Below are positions 63,121 to 64,000 of a stretch of DNA of 64,000 nucleotides, one piece after another (position 1 is the first letter of the stretch; each line of letters starts with the position of its first letter). The position numbers and the translations under genes are program-made. The stretch covers positions 355,156 to 419,155 of the forward strand of contig DLGZ01000048.1 in NCBI GenBank assembly GCA_002482965.1, read 5' to 3'. The notes below the pieces were generated by a model. That model did no database searches and was not told the DNA's origin. It saw only the letters and a list, made by a program, of their open reading frames with translations. This stretch comes from Verrucomicrobiaceae bacterium UBA7681 (lineage in GTDB: Bacteria; Verrucomicrobiota; Verrucomicrobiia; Verrucomicrobiales; Verrucomicrobiaceae).

Positions 63121-63247
63121 ATGCTGGTGGACGTGGTGTGTGGCGAAGGCGCTGGGTTGGCTTTCCGGTGATTGACGTCCGGTACCAGGGTAGCCTCGCT
63201 GAGGCTCGGCAACCCTTCGCTATGATGCGCAGTCCCGTTGGGACTGG
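63121..63247 (+). repeat. Structured dispersed repeat R, copy 5
   Basis: Lies inside the TIR element. Stem 1 is weakened (CCAGGGTAG ... CAACCCTTCG), the inner CCTC GCT GAGG is intact and stem 2 is AGTCCC GTT GGGACT (63231-63245), a fourth paired variant. Confidence 0.75.
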
Positions 63248-63370
63248 TGAAAAGCGGAATGGGATGACGAAAGACGATGGCAACCTGCCAAGAACATTCC
63301 ACGGCGTAAGATGTGATGCCGCAGGAAAGACATCCCGATGGAATCATGCCCTCTGATATAGCATTTTCCG

Positions 63371-63460
63371 AAACTCATTTCCGTTTAGCAGGTTGTCTCT
63401 TGCTCGAAGATCATGGACTGCGACGGCGGCTGGCTGAGGACAGCCAGCCCTACCTGCGCT
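63371..63460 (+). repeat. Dispersed repeat C, copy 2
   Basis: Matches 45556-45643, with a perfect 9-bp hairpin GGCTGGCTG AGGA CAGCCAGCC (63428-63449). Inside the TIR element, 3' of R5, the same order as R1-C1. Confidence 0.65.
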
Positions 63461-63790
63461 GGGCCTATGCGTGCCCGGCGCGAGGTAGGGCGCTTGGTCG
63501 TCCAAGCGCCGCTTTCCGGAAAACCGTTTTGGGAAACGCTATAACTTACCAAAGTAGAACTATGTGCCGGTGGTGAAGACTTGAGCGACTTCCCAATCGT
63601 AGGTGTCACGGCCCTCATGACTGGCATTGGGAAGCAAGCCAACTAGAGCGATCGGCTATGGAAGTGGTCCCCTCACCCCGGCCCTCTCCCCGAAGGAAAA
63701 TGTGTGGTTGCCGTTGTCTGTCAGGGGCGGGGAGAGGGAGAACTGTTTTTGCCGCTCTGGATGTGTAGGACGGCGAACGATTCAAATTCT

Positions 63791-64000
63791 CTATGTGCCG
63801 GTGGTGGAGACCTGAGTGACTTCCCAATCATAGGTGTCACGGCCCTCGTGCCTGACATTGGGCAGGAGATCGCCAAAGGCGTTCACTTCGAGGACATGGG
63901 CGAGGTGCTTGTGCGCATCAATGAGCACGTCCACGCCACCGTATAGCGAGCGTGGGAAACAGGCCATGGCACGCTCTGCCTGATCGCACATCTCGGCAAA
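63791..64000 (-). CDS. STM4014-like ATP-grasp protein, C-terminal part (runs off the right edge)
   Basis: Only the last 69 codons are in the window, with the stop (TAG) at 63791-63793. The sequence CFPRSLYGGVDVLIDAHKHL, AHVLEVNAFGDLLPNVRHEG, RDTYDWEV has the ATP-grasp C-terminal metal-binding pattern (LEVNAFGD) and matches the end of STM4014-family proteins as I remember them. Its last 24 codons lie in the 71-bp junction segment that is duplicated in the array. Convergent with the STM4013-4012-4011 operon. Ligase function (carboxylate-amine) is known for the fold; substrate unknown. Confidence 0.75.
   Translation of the reverse strand, partial: FAEMCDQAERAMACFPRSLYGGVDVLIDAHKHLAHVLEVNAFGDLLPNVRHEGRDTYDWEVTQVSTTGT

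Larger units (their letters stand above)
63016..63559. mobile_element. 544-bp non-autonomous TIR element (MITE-like)
   Basis: Bounded by perfect 19-bp inverted repeats TTCTACTTTGGTAAGTTAT (63016-63034) and its complement (63541-63559), flanked by the direct repeat CTAT (63012-63015 and 63560-63563). No transposase frame is present. The interior carries the CTTCGCTAAAGCTACG repeat, R copy 5 and C copy 2. Removal of the element restores the tandem unit joint seen between units 1 and 2, so it is a late insertion. Confidence 0.8.
62552..63862. repeat. 231-bp tandem array at the convergent junction
   Basis: Units at 62552-62782, 62783-63012 and 63561-63791 (231, 230 and 231 bp), plus a partial fourth copy 63792-63862. 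Each unit begins with a 71-bp junction segment holding the DUF6745 gene's stop and, on minus, the last codons and stop of the STM4014-like gene. It continues with a 160-bp segment containing an 11-bp inverted pair CCCTCTCCCCG / CGGGGAGAGGG (62674-62684 and 62719-62729 in unit 1). The 160-bp part belongs to the widespread CCCTCACCCC...GGGAGAGGG class of REP-like elements. A 544-bp insert splits units 2 and 3. The 1.2-kb space has no credible gene. Confidence 0.9.

Noticed and set aside
62641..63800. CRISPR array
   Set aside because: Repeated units are 231 bp with no short repeat/spacer pattern and no cas genes.

Overview
The window reads as chromosomal DNA of a Verrucomicrobiota bacterium, probably from the Verrucomicrobiaceae/Prosthecobacter neighbourhood. 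This is inferred from protein families, because no rRNA is present. The main signs are many PVC-type secreted cytochrome/DUF proteins (DUF1501, DUF1549/DUF1553, DUF1552, DUF1587-1595, PVC-type CxxCH dehydrogenase), a PmoA-like/DUF6807 protein, SGNH hydrolases and a TIM-barrel epimerase with a signal peptide. Coding is dense, GC is moderately high, and many neighbouring genes overlap by ATGA or TGATG.

Layout. 1-12.5 kb: a minus-strand run headed by a GntR regulator with a GGTATACC palindrome at its own start. It continues through a DUF1549/1553 cytochrome, DUF1501, DUF1592-type cytochrome, DUF1552, a GMC oxidoreductase with its gluconate-dehydrogenase-type small subunit, and an alpha/beta hydrolase cut by the window edge. 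This looks like one exported oxidation/catabolic operon. 12.6-15.4 kb: an SGNH-alpha/beta hydrolase fusion and a beta-propeller protein. 15.4-23.7 kb: amino-acid catabolism, with tdh-lysR and kbl-putA-marC-like-TRIC. tdh and kbl share a 31-bp upstream motif. 23.7-27.6 kb: a second DUF1501/DUF1549-1553 pair. 27.8-32.2 kb: secreted carbohydrate-related proteins (LamG, SGNH, TIM-barrel isomerase, PmoA-like).

32-43 kb is housekeeping: SufE-like protein, rpsT with clear promoter and terminator, an aldo/keto reductase, an MBL hydrolase, gltBD and an M20 peptidase. 43-54 kb: a dihaem cytochrome c, a third DUF1501, a DUF1549/1553 protein without the N-terminal cytochrome domain, a multi-TM protein, a TauE/SafE permease and a 942-aa PVC haem dehydrogenase. 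Its intergenic spaces are full of dispersed structured repeats. 54-58 kb: galE, a secreted FN3 protein with a polymorphic-toxin-like C-terminus followed by a CPCC cysteine-rich protein (candidate toxin/immunity pair), and recN.

58.2-64 kb is the most interesting region. It holds a tightly coupled operon of the poorly understood STM4011-STM4014 type: an alkaline-phosphatase-like STM4013/SEN3800 hydrolase, the radical SAM proteins STM4012 and STM4011, a small TGHAH-motif protein and a leucine-rich DUF6745-like protein. They converge on an ATP-grasp STM4014-like gene that runs off the window. The junction between the convergent genes has been expanded into a 231-bp tandem array, and a 544-bp element with perfect 19-bp terminal inverted repeats and a 4-bp target duplication sits inside the array.

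No tRNA, rRNA, CRISPR array, prophage or intact transposase gene was seen.
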